Part shown: positions 34,351 to 43,003 of the stretch, piece after piece
Layout of the letters: each line of letters begins with the position of its first letter
Position numbering within the stretch: position 1 is the first letter of the stretch
DNA from: Nocardioides malaquae
GTDB taxonomy: Bacteria; Actinomycetota; Actinomycetes; Propionibacteriales; Nocardioidaceae
NCBI RefSeq assembly: GCF_015070385.1
Contig: NZ_JADCSA010000007.1
Span: 151,415-215,414 of the forward strand
Length of the DNA: 64,000 nt
Direction: 5' to 3'
Notes under the pieces: model-generated
Told to the model about the DNA's origin: nothing
Database searches by the model: none
What the model saw: only the letters and a program-made list of their open reading frames with translations
Program-made: the position numbers and the translations under genes

Positions 34351-35178
34351 ATGCCCACCATCGAGGCCATCGCCGACCGCGCCGCGGAGGTTGACGGCGC
34401 GCACCCGCTGGACGAGGCCACGACGATGGCGCTGCGCACCGGCCAACTCACCGCAGTGCGCCGCGACGCCGCCTTCTACCTGGTCCGCGGCAACGAGCTC
34501 ACCCTCGTCGTCGACCCGCCGGCGCGCCGTCACGGGCTCGGCACGGCCCTGCTCAGCCAGGCCGTCGAGGCGCACCCCCACCTCGCCAGCGCCTGGAGTC
34601 ACGGCAACCACCCGGGGGCCGCAGCCCTGGCCGCCTCCGCGGGCTGGGAGCGTACGCGCGACCTGTGGGTGATGCGCCGACCGCTGGGCGGCGACGCCGA
34701 CCCGCTGCCCGAGCTCGTGGTGCCCGAGGGCGTCGAGCTGCACCCCTTCGGCCACCGCAGCGGCGACTCCTACGAGGTGCTGCGGGTCAACCACCACGCC
34801 TTCGCCGACCACCCCGAGCAGGGCGCCATGGACCTGGTCGACATGGCCCGACGCATGGCCGAGCCGTGGTTCGACCCGGCCGGGCTGATCCTCGCGGCCC
34901 CCGCCGACGGGCTCGGCACCCTCGGCTTCCACTGGACCAAGAAGCACTCCGACACCCTCGGCGAGGTCTACGTCGTGGGCGTCGCCCCCGAGGCCCAGGG
35001 CAAGGGGATCGGCAAGCTCGTCACCCTCGCCGGGCTGCACCACCTCGCCGACAGCGGCTGCACCGAGGTGATGCTCTACGTCGAGGCCGACAACGAGGCG
35101 GCGGTCAAGACCTACTCCGGACTCGGGTTCACCCACGCCGACGCCGACACCCACGTGATGTACACGCGGAAGGGCTGA
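34351..35178 (+). CDS. mshD: Mycothiol synthase
   Basis: Last enzyme of mycothiol synthesis: acetylates Cys-GlcN-Ins with acetyl-CoA. The 275 residues hold two tandem GNAT domains. The N-terminal one is degenerate (LTLVVDPPARRHGLGTAL) and the C-terminal one is catalytic (VYVVGVAPEAQGKGIGKLVT, YVEADNEAAVKTYSGLGF). VNHHAFADHPEQG is a family hallmark. A TAGGCT box seven bases before the ATG, with no ribosome-binding site, suggests a leaderless transcript. Presence of this gene itself marks the host as an actinobacterium. Confidence 0.95.
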   Translation: MPTIEAIADRAAEVDGAHPLDEATTMALRTGQLTAVRRDAAFYLVRGNELTLVVDPPARRHGLGTALLSQAVEAHPHLASAWSHGNHPGAAALAASAGWERTRDLWVMRRPLGGDADPLPELVVPEGVELHPFGHRSGDSYEVLRVNHHAFADHPEQGAMDLVDMARRMAEPWFDPAGLILAAPADGLGTLGFHWTKKHSDTLGEVYVVGVAPEAQGKGIGKLVTLAGLHHLADSGCTEVMLYVEADNEAAVKTYSGLGFTHADADTHVMYTRKG

Positions 35179-35200
35179 GCCAAGGCACTGGCCCCAGGGC

Positions 35201-36187
35201 TCAACGCAGCTTCGGGCGGACGTGCAGCCCCACCTCGGGGTCGACCACGACCTCCTGCGACGCGGCGATGGTGTCGACCCGCAGCTCGGCGTCGACCGGC
35301 ACGTTGCGCTTGAGCAGCGCCAGCGCGATCGGCCCCAGCTCGTGGTGGCGCGCCGACGACCCGACGAACCCGACGGCCTTCTCCCCCAGCAGCACCTCGG
35401 CGCCCACGGTGGGCAAGCGGTTCTCCGAGCCGTCGAGGTGCAGCATCGTCAGACGCCGCGGTGGACGACCCAGCGTGTGCACCCGCGCCACCGTCTCCTG
35501 CCCGCGGTAGCAGCCCTTCTCCAGGTGGACCGCCGGCCCGATCCAGCCCATCTCGTTGGGGATCGTGCGGTGGTCGGTGTCGACCCCCAGCCGCGGTTCG
35601 CCGCGCGCGATCCGCAGGGCGTCGTACGCCATCAGGCCGGCCGCCGGCCCGGCCGCCGCGGCGTAGGCCTCGAGGCGGTCGCGGGGCACGAGGTCGTAGG
35701 TGCCGTCCTCCTCCTCGCTGGCGCCGGGGCGCCAGCAGACCGCCAGGTCGTCGACGAGGGTGACCTCGACGCGGGTCATGAAACGCATCCGGTCCAGCCA
35801 CTGCGCGAGGTCGGCGCCCCGGCCGGGCTCGGTGTGCGCGGTGAAGGACTCGCCGTCGTCGACGCCGACGAAGTGGTGCTCGACATGGCCCTGCGGAGAG
35901 AGGATCAGCGCCTGGGTCCAGACCTTCGGCGCCAGACCCTCGAAGTACTGACTGGTGAGGGAGTGCAGCCACGTCAGCCGCTCGGGTCCGCTGATGCGCA
36001 CCACGTCGCGGTGGGAGAGGTCGACAAAGCCGTCACCGGAGACCAGGCGGCGCTGCTCCACGTTGAAGGAGCCGTAGTGGGCGGCGACTGCCGCGTCGAC
36101 ACCGTCGGCGGCGACCGCGCCGGGCAGGTCGAGGAAGGGGCTGCGCCTCTGCGGGGTGTCCGGAGTGGCGGGTGTGGGGTTCGTCAT
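35201..36187 (-). CDS. ygfZ: YgfZ/GcvT-like folate-binding Fe-S assembly protein
   Basis: A 328-residue GcvT-fold protein with the YgfZ signature KGCYRGQETVARVHTLGRPPRRL, including the conserved Cys. VVRISGPERLTWLHSLTSQ and LILSPQGHVEHHF are typical of the N-terminal half. YgfZ proteins use folate to help maintain certain Fe-S enzymes. An in-frame extension overlaps the fur gene and is rejected; the ATG is one base after the fur stop. Last gene of the nitrobindin-fur-ygfZ operon, so iron regulation and Fe-S maintenance are linked. Confidence 0.88.
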   Translation of the reverse strand: MTNPTPATPDTPQRRSPFLDLPGAVAADGVDAAVAAHYGSFNVEQRRLVSGDGFVDLSHRDVVRISGPERLTWLHSLTSQYFEGLAPKVWTQALILSPQGHVEHHFVGVDDGESFTAHTEPGRGADLAQWLDRMRFMTRVEVTLVDDLAVCWRPGASEEEDGTYDLVPRDRLEAYAAAAGPAAGLMAYDALRIARGEPRLGVDTDHRTIPNEMGWIGPAVHLEKGCYRGQETVARVHTLGRPPRRLTMLHLDGSENRLPTVGAEVLLGEKAVGFVGSSARHHELGPIALALLKRNVPVDAELRVDTIAASQEVVVDPEVGLHVRPKLR

Positions 36188-36188
36188 T

Positions 36189-36668
36189 TCAGTGCTCCTG
36201 GGTGGGGTGACCAGCCTCGTGGGCACGGCCGGCCCTGTCGGCATGATCGGGACGCTCGGGATCGTCGGCGCCGCAGTCTTCGCACCGACCGAAGATGGCC
36301 ACGTGGGCCACGTCGGCGACGAAGCCGTAGCCCTGACGCAGGTGGGCCGCGAAGTCGTCGGCCTGCGCCGCCGGGACCGCGACCTCACGCCGGCAGGCGC
36401 GACAGATCAGGTGGAAGTGCTCCTCGCCGCGGGCCGAGTGGTAGGTCGGTGCCCGGTCGGTCAGGTGGGTGTGGCGCACCAGGCCGAGCTCCTCGAGCAC
36501 CTCGAGGTTGCGGTAGACCGTCGAGGTGTTCACCGCCCCCGCCAGGTGGTCGCGCACCTGCTCCGGGGTGGCGTGGCCGAGCTCCTCGACGGCCGTCAGC
36601 ACCAGCTGGCGCTGCGGCGTCATCCGATAACCGCTGCCGCGCAGCTTCTGCGCGAGCTCCTCGACCAC
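36189..36668 (-). CDS. fur: Fur-family metalloregulator
   Basis: A 159-residue Fur family repressor. The winged helix is RMTPQRQLVLTAVEELGHAT and NTSTVYRNLEVLEELGLVRH. The dimerisation domain contains HFHLICRACRREV and FGRCEDCGADD, two CxxC pairs forming the structural zinc site, with a His-containing tail. It could be Fur, Zur or PerR; the metal cannot be decided from sequence. GTG start behind GGAGGAG. Between nitrobindin and ygfZ genes, suggesting an iron or oxidative-stress role. Confidence 0.88.
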   Translation of the reverse strand: MVEELAQKLRGSGYRMTPQRQLVLTAVEELGHATPEQVRDHLAGAVNTSTVYRNLEVLEELGLVRHTHLTDRAPTYHSARGEEHFHLICRACRREVAVPAAQADDFAAHLRQGYGFVADVAHVAIFGRCEDCGADDPERPDHADRAGRAHEAGHPTQEH

Positions 36669-36678
36669 GCTCTCCTCC

Positions 36679-37173
36679 TCAGGCGCGCTTGAGCCGCGCC
36701 CACAGGTGGGGCGTCAGCGGCTGGCCGACCGCGGCCATGTCGTAGGCATACATCAGCTCGGTGTTGACGTTGCCGTAGATCCGCTTGCCGGCGACGACCT
36801 CCTTGGCCGACTCCGAGCGCATCACGGCGTCGGTGACCAGCTCGAGCTTGCCGTCGGCGGCCTCACCGTGCCACAGCTCGCTGATGCCGGTGTTGTGGGT
36901 CAGCAGCAGCTCGACCTTGCCCTCGTCGAAGCAGCGCAGGAAGCCGGTCTCGATGGCCGCGTCGCGCACCCGGTTGCCGTCGTCGTCGGTGATCCAGGCA
37001 CGCGCCATGTAGTGGAAGAACGGCCGGCCGTCGTGGGTGAAGATCAGCTCCTGGCCGTAGGAGAACTTCTCGATCGTCGGGTAGTCGCCGTGGCCGTTGC
37101 CGCGCCACGTGCCGAGGAGCCAGGCGACCGGGCCGCAGTTGGGGTGCAGGTTGTCAGGGAGGTGGAACACCAT
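36679..37173 (-). CDS. Nitrobindin-like heme protein (DUF1794, FABP-like)
   Basis: A 164-residue ten-stranded beta-barrel protein of the nitrobindin/peroxynitrite isomerase family. LLGTWRGNGHGDYPTIEKFSY contains the GxWxGxG signature, and a C-terminal His156 in PLTPHLWARLKRA corresponds to the proximal heme ligand. It would bind ferric heme and detoxify peroxynitrite. Length equals that of mycobacterial nitrobindin. The ATG gives the known family start (MVFHLPDNLHPNCGP). It is transcribed from an overlapping divergent promoter shared with the dsrE gene. Confidence 0.92.
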   Translation of the reverse strand: MVFHLPDNLHPNCGPVAWLLGTWRGNGHGDYPTIEKFSYGQELIFTHDGRPFFHYMARAWITDDDGNRVRDAAIETGFLRCFDEGKVELLLTHNTGISELWHGEAADGKLELVTDAVMRSESAKEVVAGKRIYGNVNTELMYAYDMAAVGQPLTPHLWARLKRA

Positions 37174-37196
37174 GCGCCCGAGTCTAGTCTTGACCC
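37174..37196. promoter_or_regulatory. 23-base divergent promoter with overlapping -10 boxes
   Basis: Between two ATG codons only 23 bases apart, AGTCTAGTCT provides a rightward TAGTCT box ending six bases before the dsrE start and a leftward TAGACT box ending seven bases before the nitrobindin start. The hexamers overlap by two bases. Both mRNAs would be leaderless. Confidence 0.65.
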
Positions 37197-37559
37197 ATGG
37201 CTCGCCCACTCGTCATCAAGGTCACCTGCGGCTCGGAGGACCCCGAGCGCCTCAACCAGGCCTTCACGGTCGCCTCCGCGGCCGTCGCCATGGGGGCGGA
37301 GGTGTCGCTCTGGCTGACCGGTGAGGCGGCGTGGCTGGGGCTGCCCGGGCGCGCGGAGGAGTTCGAGCTCGACCTCGCCACCCCGCTGGCCCAGCTGCGT
37401 GACGCCGTGGTCGGCGCCGGTCGCCTCACCGTCTGCTCGCAGTGCGCGGCGCGGCGCGGCATCGTGGAGGCCGACCTCGTGCAGGGCGTACGCATCGCGG
37501 GCGCCGCCGGCTTCGCCGAGGAGGTCCTGGGCGACGGCGTCCAGGCCCTCGTCTACTGA
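37197..37559 (+). CDS. DsrE family protein
   Basis: A 120-residue DsrE/DsrF-like protein. LVIKVTCGSEDPERLNQAFTVA and MGAEVSLWLTGEAAWL form the beta-alpha core, and LTVCSQCAARRGI supplies a CxxC and the conserved Cys position of sulfur-relay members. It probably binds or transfers sulfane sulfur or a redox ligand; the exact role is unknown. The last seven bases overlap the convergent BKACE gene. Confidence 0.85.
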   Translation: MARPLVIKVTCGSEDPERLNQAFTVASAAVAMGAEVSLWLTGEAAWLGLPGRAEEFELDLATPLAQLRDAVVGAGRLTVCSQCAARRGIVEADLVQGVRIAGAAGFAEEVLGDGVQALVY

Positions 37560-38407
37560 CCGCCCTGTCGAGCCGCCCGCGCGGCGTCGACGCCCAGGGC
37601 CTGTCGCGCCTGCGCGGGTGACATGGGTGGGCGGTGCGCCAGCGCACCCGCGGCGACCGCACGGCGTACGAGCTGGGCGTTGGAGGTGACCGGCTCACCG
37701 GGGGCGAAGGTCAAGGTGTCCTCCATGCCGACCCGCAGGTGGCCGCCGGCCGAGAGCGACGCGAGCATCACCGGCAGCGTCGAGCGGCCGATGCCGGTGG
37801 CCGACCAGGAGGTGACCTCGGCGGGCAGGTCAGCGACCGCGGCGACCAGCGCCGAGGTGGTGCCATCCATGCCACCGGGCACGCCCATCACCAGGTCGAC
37901 GTGCACCCGTCCGCCGGCCGGCAACCCCTCGCGGTCGAGCAGGCGCCGCAGGGCATGCACCTGACCGAGGTCGAAGAGCTCGAACTCGGGCACGATGCCC
38001 CGCTCACGAGCCGCGCGGTGGAGGTCGACGACGAACGGCCACGGGTTCATGAAGACGTCGTCGCCGAAGTTGGTCGTGCCCATGGTCAGGCTGACCATGT
38101 CGGGCGCGGCATCGAGCACCTTCATCCGCTCGGCGAGGGGGTCGTGCACCGAGCCACCGGTGGAGAGCTGGACCACCAGGTCGGTGCTCTCCCGCAGCGC
38201 GGCGACGGTCTCGGTGAGCACGCCCTGGTCGAGGGTGGGCCGGTGGTCGGCGTCGCGGACGTGCACGTGGACCATCGCGGCCCCTGCCGCCTCGCACTCC
38301 TGCGCGGTGGCGACCAGCTCGTCGAGGGTCGTCGGCAGGGCGGGGCAGTCGGACTTCGCGGTCTCCGCGCCGGTGGGCGCGACGGTGATCAGGAGCGGGG
38401 CGGCCAT
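37553..38407 (-). CDS. BKACE-family beta-keto acid cleavage enzyme (DUF849)
   Basis: A 284-residue TIM-barrel of the DUF849/BKACE family, which condenses a beta-keto acid with acetyl-CoA. Zn-binding AMVHVHVRDAD near residue 50 and GGSVHDPLAERM, SLTMGTTNFGDDVFMNP, PEFELFDLGQV and GVPGGMDGTT are conserved landmarks. The original member is 3-keto-5-aminohexanoate cleavage enzyme of lysine fermentation, but this family has many substrates and none can be assigned here. It is a single-gene unit, convergent with dsrE. Confidence 0.85.
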   Translation of the reverse strand: MAAPLLITVAPTGAETAKSDCPALPTTLDELVATAQECEAAGAAMVHVHVRDADHRPTLDQGVLTETVAALRESTDLVVQLSTGGSVHDPLAERMKVLDAAPDMVSLTMGTTNFGDDVFMNPWPFVVDLHRAARERGIVPEFELFDLGQVHALRRLLDREGLPAGGRVHVDLVMGVPGGMDGTTSALVAAVADLPAEVTSWSATGIGRSTLPVMLASLSAGGHLRVGMEDTLTFAPGEPVTSNAQLVRRAVAAGALAHRPPMSPAQARQALGVDAARAARQGGQ

Positions 38408-38474
38408 GCCTCATCGTGACAGAGTGACGGCGGCACCCCAAGCGTTCCCGCCCTCGAGAACAGGAGAATCTTTC

Positions 38475-38900
38475 GTGCGAGCCGTCCTCCAGCGCGTACT
38501 TTCCGCCTCTGTCGCCGTCGACGGCGAGATCGTCGGCTCGCTCAGTGAGCCCGGCCTGCTCGTCTACCTGGGCGTCACCCACACCGACGGCGCCGACGAG
38601 GTCGCCTGGATGGCGCGCAAGATCCGCGACCTGCGGCTCCTGCGCGACGAGCAGTCGGTCGCCGACGTCGGCGCCTCCGTGCTGGTCGTCAGCCAGTTCA
38701 CCCTCTACGGCGACGCCGTCAAGGGCCGTCGACCCAGCTGGGGCGCGGCCGCCCCCGGCCAGGTCAGCGAACCGCTCTACGACGCGGTCTGCGACGAGCT
38801 CGCACGGCTCGGCACCCACGTCGAGCGCGGGGTCTTCGGCGCCGACATGGCGGTCAGCTCGGTCAACGACGGTCCGATCACCCTGCTGCTGGAGAAGTGA
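38475..38900 (+). CDS. dtd: D-aminoacyl-tRNA deacylase
   Basis: A 141-residue homodimeric deacylase that removes D-amino acids (and glycine) from t[23 protein letters not shown] is the canonical N-terminus, with [20 protein letters not shown] (SQFTLYGD active-site motif) and the Gly-cisPro-type loop in [14 protein letters not shown], here NDGP as in most Dtd. GTG start behind AGGAGA. A longer open frame upstream is excluded because this start matches the family. Confidence 0.95.
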   Translation: MRAVLQRVLSASVAVDGEIVGSLSEPGLLVYLGVTHTDGADEVAWMARKIRDLRLLRDEQSVADVGASVLVVSQFTLYGDAVKGRRPSWGAAAPGQVSEPLYDAVCDELARLGTHVERGVFGADMAVSSVNDGPITLLLEK

Positions 38901-38908
38901 CTCCCGCC

Positions 38909-38930
38909 GTTCACCCGGTGGTGCCACACT
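38909..38930 (+). promoter_or_regulatory. Candidate PHO-box unit and -10 of ppk1
   Basis: GTTCACCCGGT matches one 11-base PHO-box unit and lies where a -35 element would be; CACACT follows as a -10 ending seven bases before the ATG. Only one good unit is present, so control by PhoP is tentative. The ppk1 mRNA would be leaderless. Confidence 0.45.
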
Positions 38931-38937
38931 GGCTGAC

Positions 38938-41103
38938 ATGTCGCTCAAGACCGGTGCCTCCCTCGACGACGGCCCCCTGGAGGGCGAACCCTTCGGGCAC
39001 GCCCCGGAGACCTTCGACGTCGACCCGCCCTACGTGCCGGACCACGACGCACTCGCCGCCGTGGAGGCGTACGCCGACCGGTTCGCCGACCGCGAGCTGA
39101 GCTGGCTGCACTTCAACCAGCGCGTGCTCGAGCTGGCCGAGGACCCGGAGCTGCCGCTGCTGGAGCGGGCGCGCTTCCTGGCGATCTTCACCTCCAACCT
39201 CGACGAGTTCTTCATGGTGCGCGTGGCCGGCCTGAAGCGACGGATCGCTGCCGGGGTCGCCGTGCGCGCCGCCTCCGGGATGCTGCCGCGCGAAGTGCTG
39301 CAGGCGATCCTGGCGCGCAGCGGCGAGCTGATGCGCCGGCAGGCCGAGGTCTTCCGCGACCAGCTGGTGCCGGACCTCAGCGCCGAGGGCATCGAGGTGG
39401 TCCGGTGGGACGACCTCGACCGCGACGAGCAGAAGTACTGCAAGAAGTTCTTCAAGGACCGGGTCTTCCCCGTGCTCACGCCGCTGGCCGTCGACCCGGC
39501 CCACCCGTTCCCCTACATCTCCGGCCTCTCCCTCAACCTGGCCGTGATCGTGCGCCACCCCAAGACCGGTACCGAGCACTTCGCCCGGGTCAAGGTGCCC
39601 CAGACGTTCGCGCGTCTGGTCTCCCTGGGCAACCAGCGGTTCGTGCCGCTGGAGGACGTGATCTCCGCCCACCTGAAGCGACTCTTCCCGGGCATGGAGA
39701 TCGTCGCCACCCACACCTTCCGGGTCACGCGCAACGAAGACCTGGAGGTCGAGGAGGACGACGCCGAGAACCTCCTCAAGGCCCTGGAGAAGGAGCTGCT
39801 GCGCCGCCGCTTCGGCCCGCCGGTGCGCCTCGAGGTCGAGGAGACGATGGAGCCGCGGATGTTCGAGCTGCTCGTCTCCGAGCTCGACATCGACCGCGAC
39901 GAGGTCTTCCGTCTGCCCGGGCCGCTCGACCTGCGGGGGCTGCACGGCATCGCCGACCTGCCGCGCGACGACCTGCTCTACCCGACCTTCGTGCCGACGA
40001 CGCACCCGCAGCTGGCGGAGGTCGAGTCGTCGTCGCCGGTCGACGTCTTCGACGCCGTACGCCGTCACGGCAACGTGCTGCTGCACCACCCCTACGACTC
40101 GTTCGCGACCTCGGTGCAGCGCTTCATCGAGCAGGCGGCCGCCGACCCACACGTGCTCGCGATCAAGCAGACGCTCTACCGGACCTCCGGCGACTCCCCC
40201 ATCATCGACGCCCTGATCGACGCGGCCGAGGCCGGCAAGCAGGTGCTGGTGATCGTGGAGATCAAGGCGCGCTTCGACGAGCAGGCCAACATCCGGTGGG
40301 CCCGCAAGCTGGAGCAGGCCGGCTGCCACGTCGTGCACGGCGTCGTCGGGCTCAAGACCCACTGCAAGCTCTCGATGGTGGTGCGCGAGGAGCCGGACGG
40401 CATCCGCCGCTACACCCACATCGGCACCGGCAACTACAACCCCAAGACGGCCCGGCTCTACGAAGACCTGGGCATGCTCACCTGCGACGACGTCGTGGGC
40501 GAGGACGTCGCCCACCTCTTCAACCAGCTCTCCGGCATCGGCCGCAACCCCCACTACGACCGCCTGCTGGTCGCCCCTGACACCGTGCGTTCGGGACTGG
40601 TGGAGGCGATCCACGCCGAGATCGCACACCACCGGGCCGGTCGCCCGGCCCGGATCCGGCTGAAGGCCAACTCGGTGGTCGACGAGGCCGTGATCGACGC
40701 GCTCTACCTGGCCTCCCAGGCCGGGGTCGAGGTCCAGCTGCTGGTGCGCGGCATCTGCGCCCTGCGGCCCGGGGTCGAGGGGCTCTCGGAGACCATCGAG
40801 GTGCGCTCGGTGCTCGGTCGCTTCCTTGAGCACAGCCGTGTCTACGCCTTCGCCAACGGCGGGGAGCCGACGGCCTGGATCGGGTCGGCCGACATCATGC
40901 ACCGCAACCTCGACCGCCGCGTCGAGGTGCTCGTACGCCTGCCCGACGGTCCGCTCACCGAGCGGGTGGGTGAGCTGCTTGACCTCGCGTTCGCGCCCAC
41001 GACGGACGCCTGGCACCTCGCCTCCGACGGGTCGTGGACCCGCCGCCGGGGTGAGGCGCATCTCCAGCAGGCCCTGATCGAGCGTCAGCGACGCCGGCGC
41101 TGA
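38938..41103 (+). CDS. ppk1: Polyphosphate kinase 1
   Basis: A 721-residue RNA-degradosome-family PPK1 that makes polyphosphate from ATP reversibly. The N domain starts [19 protein letters not shown]; the C domains hold [31 protein letters not shown], and both catalytic histidines, in [10 protein letters not shown] and [17 protein letters not shown], 19 residues apart as in E. coli His435/His454. A long in-frame extension upstream lies within dtd and is not used. It begins the phosphate block with the DUF47-pit pair next. Confidence 0.96.
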   Translation: MSLKTGASLDDGPLEGEPFGHAPETFDVDPPYVPDHDALAAVEAYADRFADRELSWLHFNQRVLELAEDPELPLLERARFLAIFTSNLDEFFMVRVAGLKRRIAAGVAVRAASGMLPREVLQAILARSGELMRRQAEVFRDQLVPDLSAEGIEVVRWDDLDRDEQKYCKKFFKDRVFPVLTPLAVDPAHPFPYISGLSLNLAVIVRHPKTGTEHFARVKVPQTFARLVSLGNQRFVPLEDVISAHLKRLFPGMEIVATHTFRVTRNEDLEVEEDDAENLLKALEKELLRRRFGPPVRLEVEETMEPRMFELLVSELDIDRDEVFRLPGPLDLRGLHGIADLPRDDLLYPTFVPTTHPQLAEVESSSPVDVFDAVRRHGNVLLHHPYDSFATSVQRFIEQAAADPHVLAIKQTLYRTSGDSPIIDALIDAAEAGKQVLVIVEIKARFDEQANIRWARKLEQAGCHVVHGVVGLKTHCKLSMVVREEPDGIRRYTHIGTGNYNPKTARLYEDLGMLTCDDVVGEDVAHLFNQLSGIGRNPHYDRLLVAPDTVRSGLVEAIHAEIAHHRAGRPARIRLKANSVVDEAVIDALYLASQAGVEVQLLVRGICALRPGVEGLSETIEVRSVLGRFLEHSRVYAFANGGEPTAWIGSADIMHRNLDRRVEVLVRLPDGPLTERVGELLDLAFAPTTDAWHLASDGSWTRRRGEAHLQQALIERQRRRR

Positions 41104-41212
41104 CGTCGAGGCCGACGTCAGGCGTCGACAGGGGGCGCCCCTGAGTTGCGTCGGCGACGTGCGTTACCCGTAGCATGACGAACGTTCTCGTCCTCCTCAT
41201 CAGGAGTTATCC
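41104..41212 (+). promoter_or_regulatory. Leader region of the DUF47-pit operon
   Basis: 109 bases. TAGCAT near 41171 is a plausible -10, and CAGGAG precedes the GTG start. No convincing PHO-box pair is seen here. Confidence 0.35.
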
Positions 41213-41830
41213 GTGGGTTTGAAGTTCCGTCCCGTCGACGCCTCGTTCTACGAACTCTTCACACAGTCCGCCGGCCACATCCTCACGGGTGCCGGCCTCC
41301 TCGCCGAGATGCTCGCCGACGGCGCCGACCGGGAGACCGTGGCCTCGCGCATGCGCGACGCCGAGCACGCCGCCGACGAGACCACGCACGCGATCATCAA
41401 GCAGGTCAACTCGACCTTCGTGACGCCCTTCGACCGCGAGGACATCTACGACCTCGCCTCCGGCCTCGACGACATCATGGACATGATGGACGAGGCCGTC
41501 GACCTGATCCTGCTCTACGAGCCCTCGGTGCTGCCGAGCGAGCTCTCCAACCAGGTCGAGGTCATCCAGCGCTGCGCCGAGCTGACCGTCGAGGCCATGC
41601 CGCGCCTGAAGTCGATGGCCGACCTGTCGGAGTACTGGATCGAGATCAACCGTCTCGAGAACCAGGGCGACAAGTCGTTCCGCCGCATCCTGGCCAGCCT
41701 CTTCTCCGGCAAGTACGAGCCGATGGACGTGCTCAAGCTCAAGGACATCGTGACCTCGCTCGAGGGAGCCATCGACTGCTTCGAGAAGATCGCCAACACG
41801 GTGGAGCAGATCGCGGTCAAGGAGTCCTGA
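41213..41830 (+). CDS. DUF47 family PhoU-like Pit accessory protein
   Basis: A 205-residue all-helical PhoU-like protein of the DUF47 family. Helices include YELFTQSAGHILTGAGLLAEML, RMRDAEHAADETTHAIIKQV with a D-x-x-x-D/E metal-binding motif, and FDREDIYDLASGLDDIMDMMDEAVDL. DUF47 proteins are encoded with Pit transporters and are thought to modulate them. It is four bases upstream of pit. GTG start with CAGGAG. Confidence 0.92.
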   Translation: MGLKFRPVDASFYELFTQSAGHILTGAGLLAEMLADGADRETVASRMRDAEHAADETTHAIIKQVNSTFVTPFDREDIYDLASGLDDIMDMMDEAVDLILLYEPSVLPSELSNQVEVIQRCAELTVEAMPRLKSMADLSEYWIEINRLENQGDKSFRRILASLFSGKYEPMDVLKLKDIVTSLEGAIDCFEKIANTVEQIAVKES

Positions 41831-41834
41831 CCCG

Positions 41835-42830
41835 ATGGAACTCGCGATCGTCATCGCGGTCGTCGTCGTTGCCCTGATCTTCGACTACACCAACGGTTTC
41901 CACGACGCAGCCAACGCCATCGCCACCTCGGTGTCGACGCGCGCGCTCACCCCCCGGGTGGCGCTCGGCATGGCCGCCGTCATGAACTTCGTCGGAGCGT
42001 TCCTCGGGCAGAAGGTCGCCCAGACCGTCTCCGACACCATCGACCCGGGCACGGGTGCGCATGCGCTGACCATCGTGATGGCCGGCCTCATCGGGGCCAT
42101 CGCCTGGAACATGATCACCTGGTACTTCGGCCTGCCCTCCTCCTCGTCGCACGCCCTGATCGGTGGCCTCGTCGGCGCCGCGCTGGCCGCCAGCGTCTTC
42201 GTCAACTGGACGACGGTGCTCAACAAGGTCGTCATCCCGATGCTGGTCTCGCCGCTCGTCGCCTTCTCGCTCGGATTCATCGTGATGCTGTCGATCATGT
42301 GGATCTTCCGCCGGGCCAACCCGGCGCGGGCCAACCGCAACTTCAAGATCGCCCAGACCGTCTCGGCCGCCGCGATGGCGCTCGGCCACGGCCTGCAAGA
42401 CGCCCAGAAGACGATGGGTGTCATCTTCCTGGCGCTGCTCGCCGGCTCGTTCGTGAGCGCTGACGCCGACCTGCCGCTGTGGGTGATCTTCTCGGCCGCC
42501 GCCGCGATCTCGCTCGGCACGTGGGCCGGCGGTTGGCGCATCATGCGCACGCTCGGCCGTCGCATCATCCACCTTGACCCGCCGCGCGGTTTCGCCGCCG
42601 AGTCGGTCGCCGCCGGCGTGCTCTACACGACCGCGTACGTCTGGGAGGCCCCGATCTCCACGACCCACACGATCACCTCCGCCGTGATGGGTGTGGGCGC
42701 CACGAAGCGCCTCTCCGCCGTGCGATGGGGCGTCGCCAAGACGATCGTGTGGGCCTGGGTCCTGACCTTCCCGATGGCGGCGCTGGTCGCTGCCGTCTCC
42801 TACTGGATCCTGTCGCCCTTCCTGCCCTGA
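41835..42830 (+). CDS. pit: Low-affinity inorganic phosphate transporter
   Basis: A 331-residue PiT-family permease with about ten membrane helices and the two PD-motifs: FDYTNGFHDAANAIATSVSTRAL at the N-terminus and GLQDAQKTMGVIFLALLAG in the second repeat (GHGLQDAQ). LPSSSSHALIGGLVGA and APISTTHTITSAVMGVG are the inverted-repeat signature stretches. Phosphate enters with H+ or as a metal-phosphate complex. Cotranscribed with DUF47; a terminator follows 16 bases after the stop. Confidence 0.95.
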   Translation: MELAIVIAVVVVALIFDYTNGFHDAANAIATSVSTRALTPRVALGMAAVMNFVGAFLGQKVAQTVSDTIDPGTGAHALTIVMAGLIGAIAWNMITWYFGLPSSSSHALIGGLVGAALAASVFVNWTTVLNKVVIPMLVSPLVAFSLGFIVMLSIMWIFRRANPARANRNFKIAQTVSAAAMALGHGLQDAQKTMGVIFLALLAGSFVSADADLPLWVIFSAAAAISLGTWAGGWRIMRTLGRRIIHLDPPRGFAAESVAAGVLYTTAYVWEAPISTTHTITSAVMGVGATKRLSAVRWGVAKTIVWAWVLTFPMAALVAAVSYWILSPFLP

Positions 42831-42846
42831 GCAGGCACAGACGTAC

Positions 42847-42876
42847 GGGAGCCCCGGTCATCTGGCTGGGGCTCCC
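42847..42876 (+). terminator. Terminator of the pit operon
   Basis: GGGAGCCCC and GGGGCTCCC form a perfect nine-base stem with a 12-base loop, 16 bases after the pit stop and before the large repeat protein. Confidence 0.8.
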
Positions 42877-43003
42877 GCCATTTCCCGACGAGCGGGTCGA
42901 AGGCATGGCCCGTTCGGGCTACTGAGCCTCCGTTTTCGGGTCATGCCCGGTCAGTCACGCCTAGCGTGGGGACGTTGTTGCCGGTTTGTCTGCAGGGGGC
43001 CCC

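Noticed and set aside
38911-41061. 716-codon minus-strand frame antisense to ppk1
   Set aside because: ppk1 is certain from its catalytic histidines; the antisense product has no family features.
41171-41190. SOS-box-like GAACGTTC before DUF47-pit
   Set aside because: Only the inner palindrome matches; flanks do not fit the actinobacterial LexA consensus, and the genes are not DNA-damage genes.
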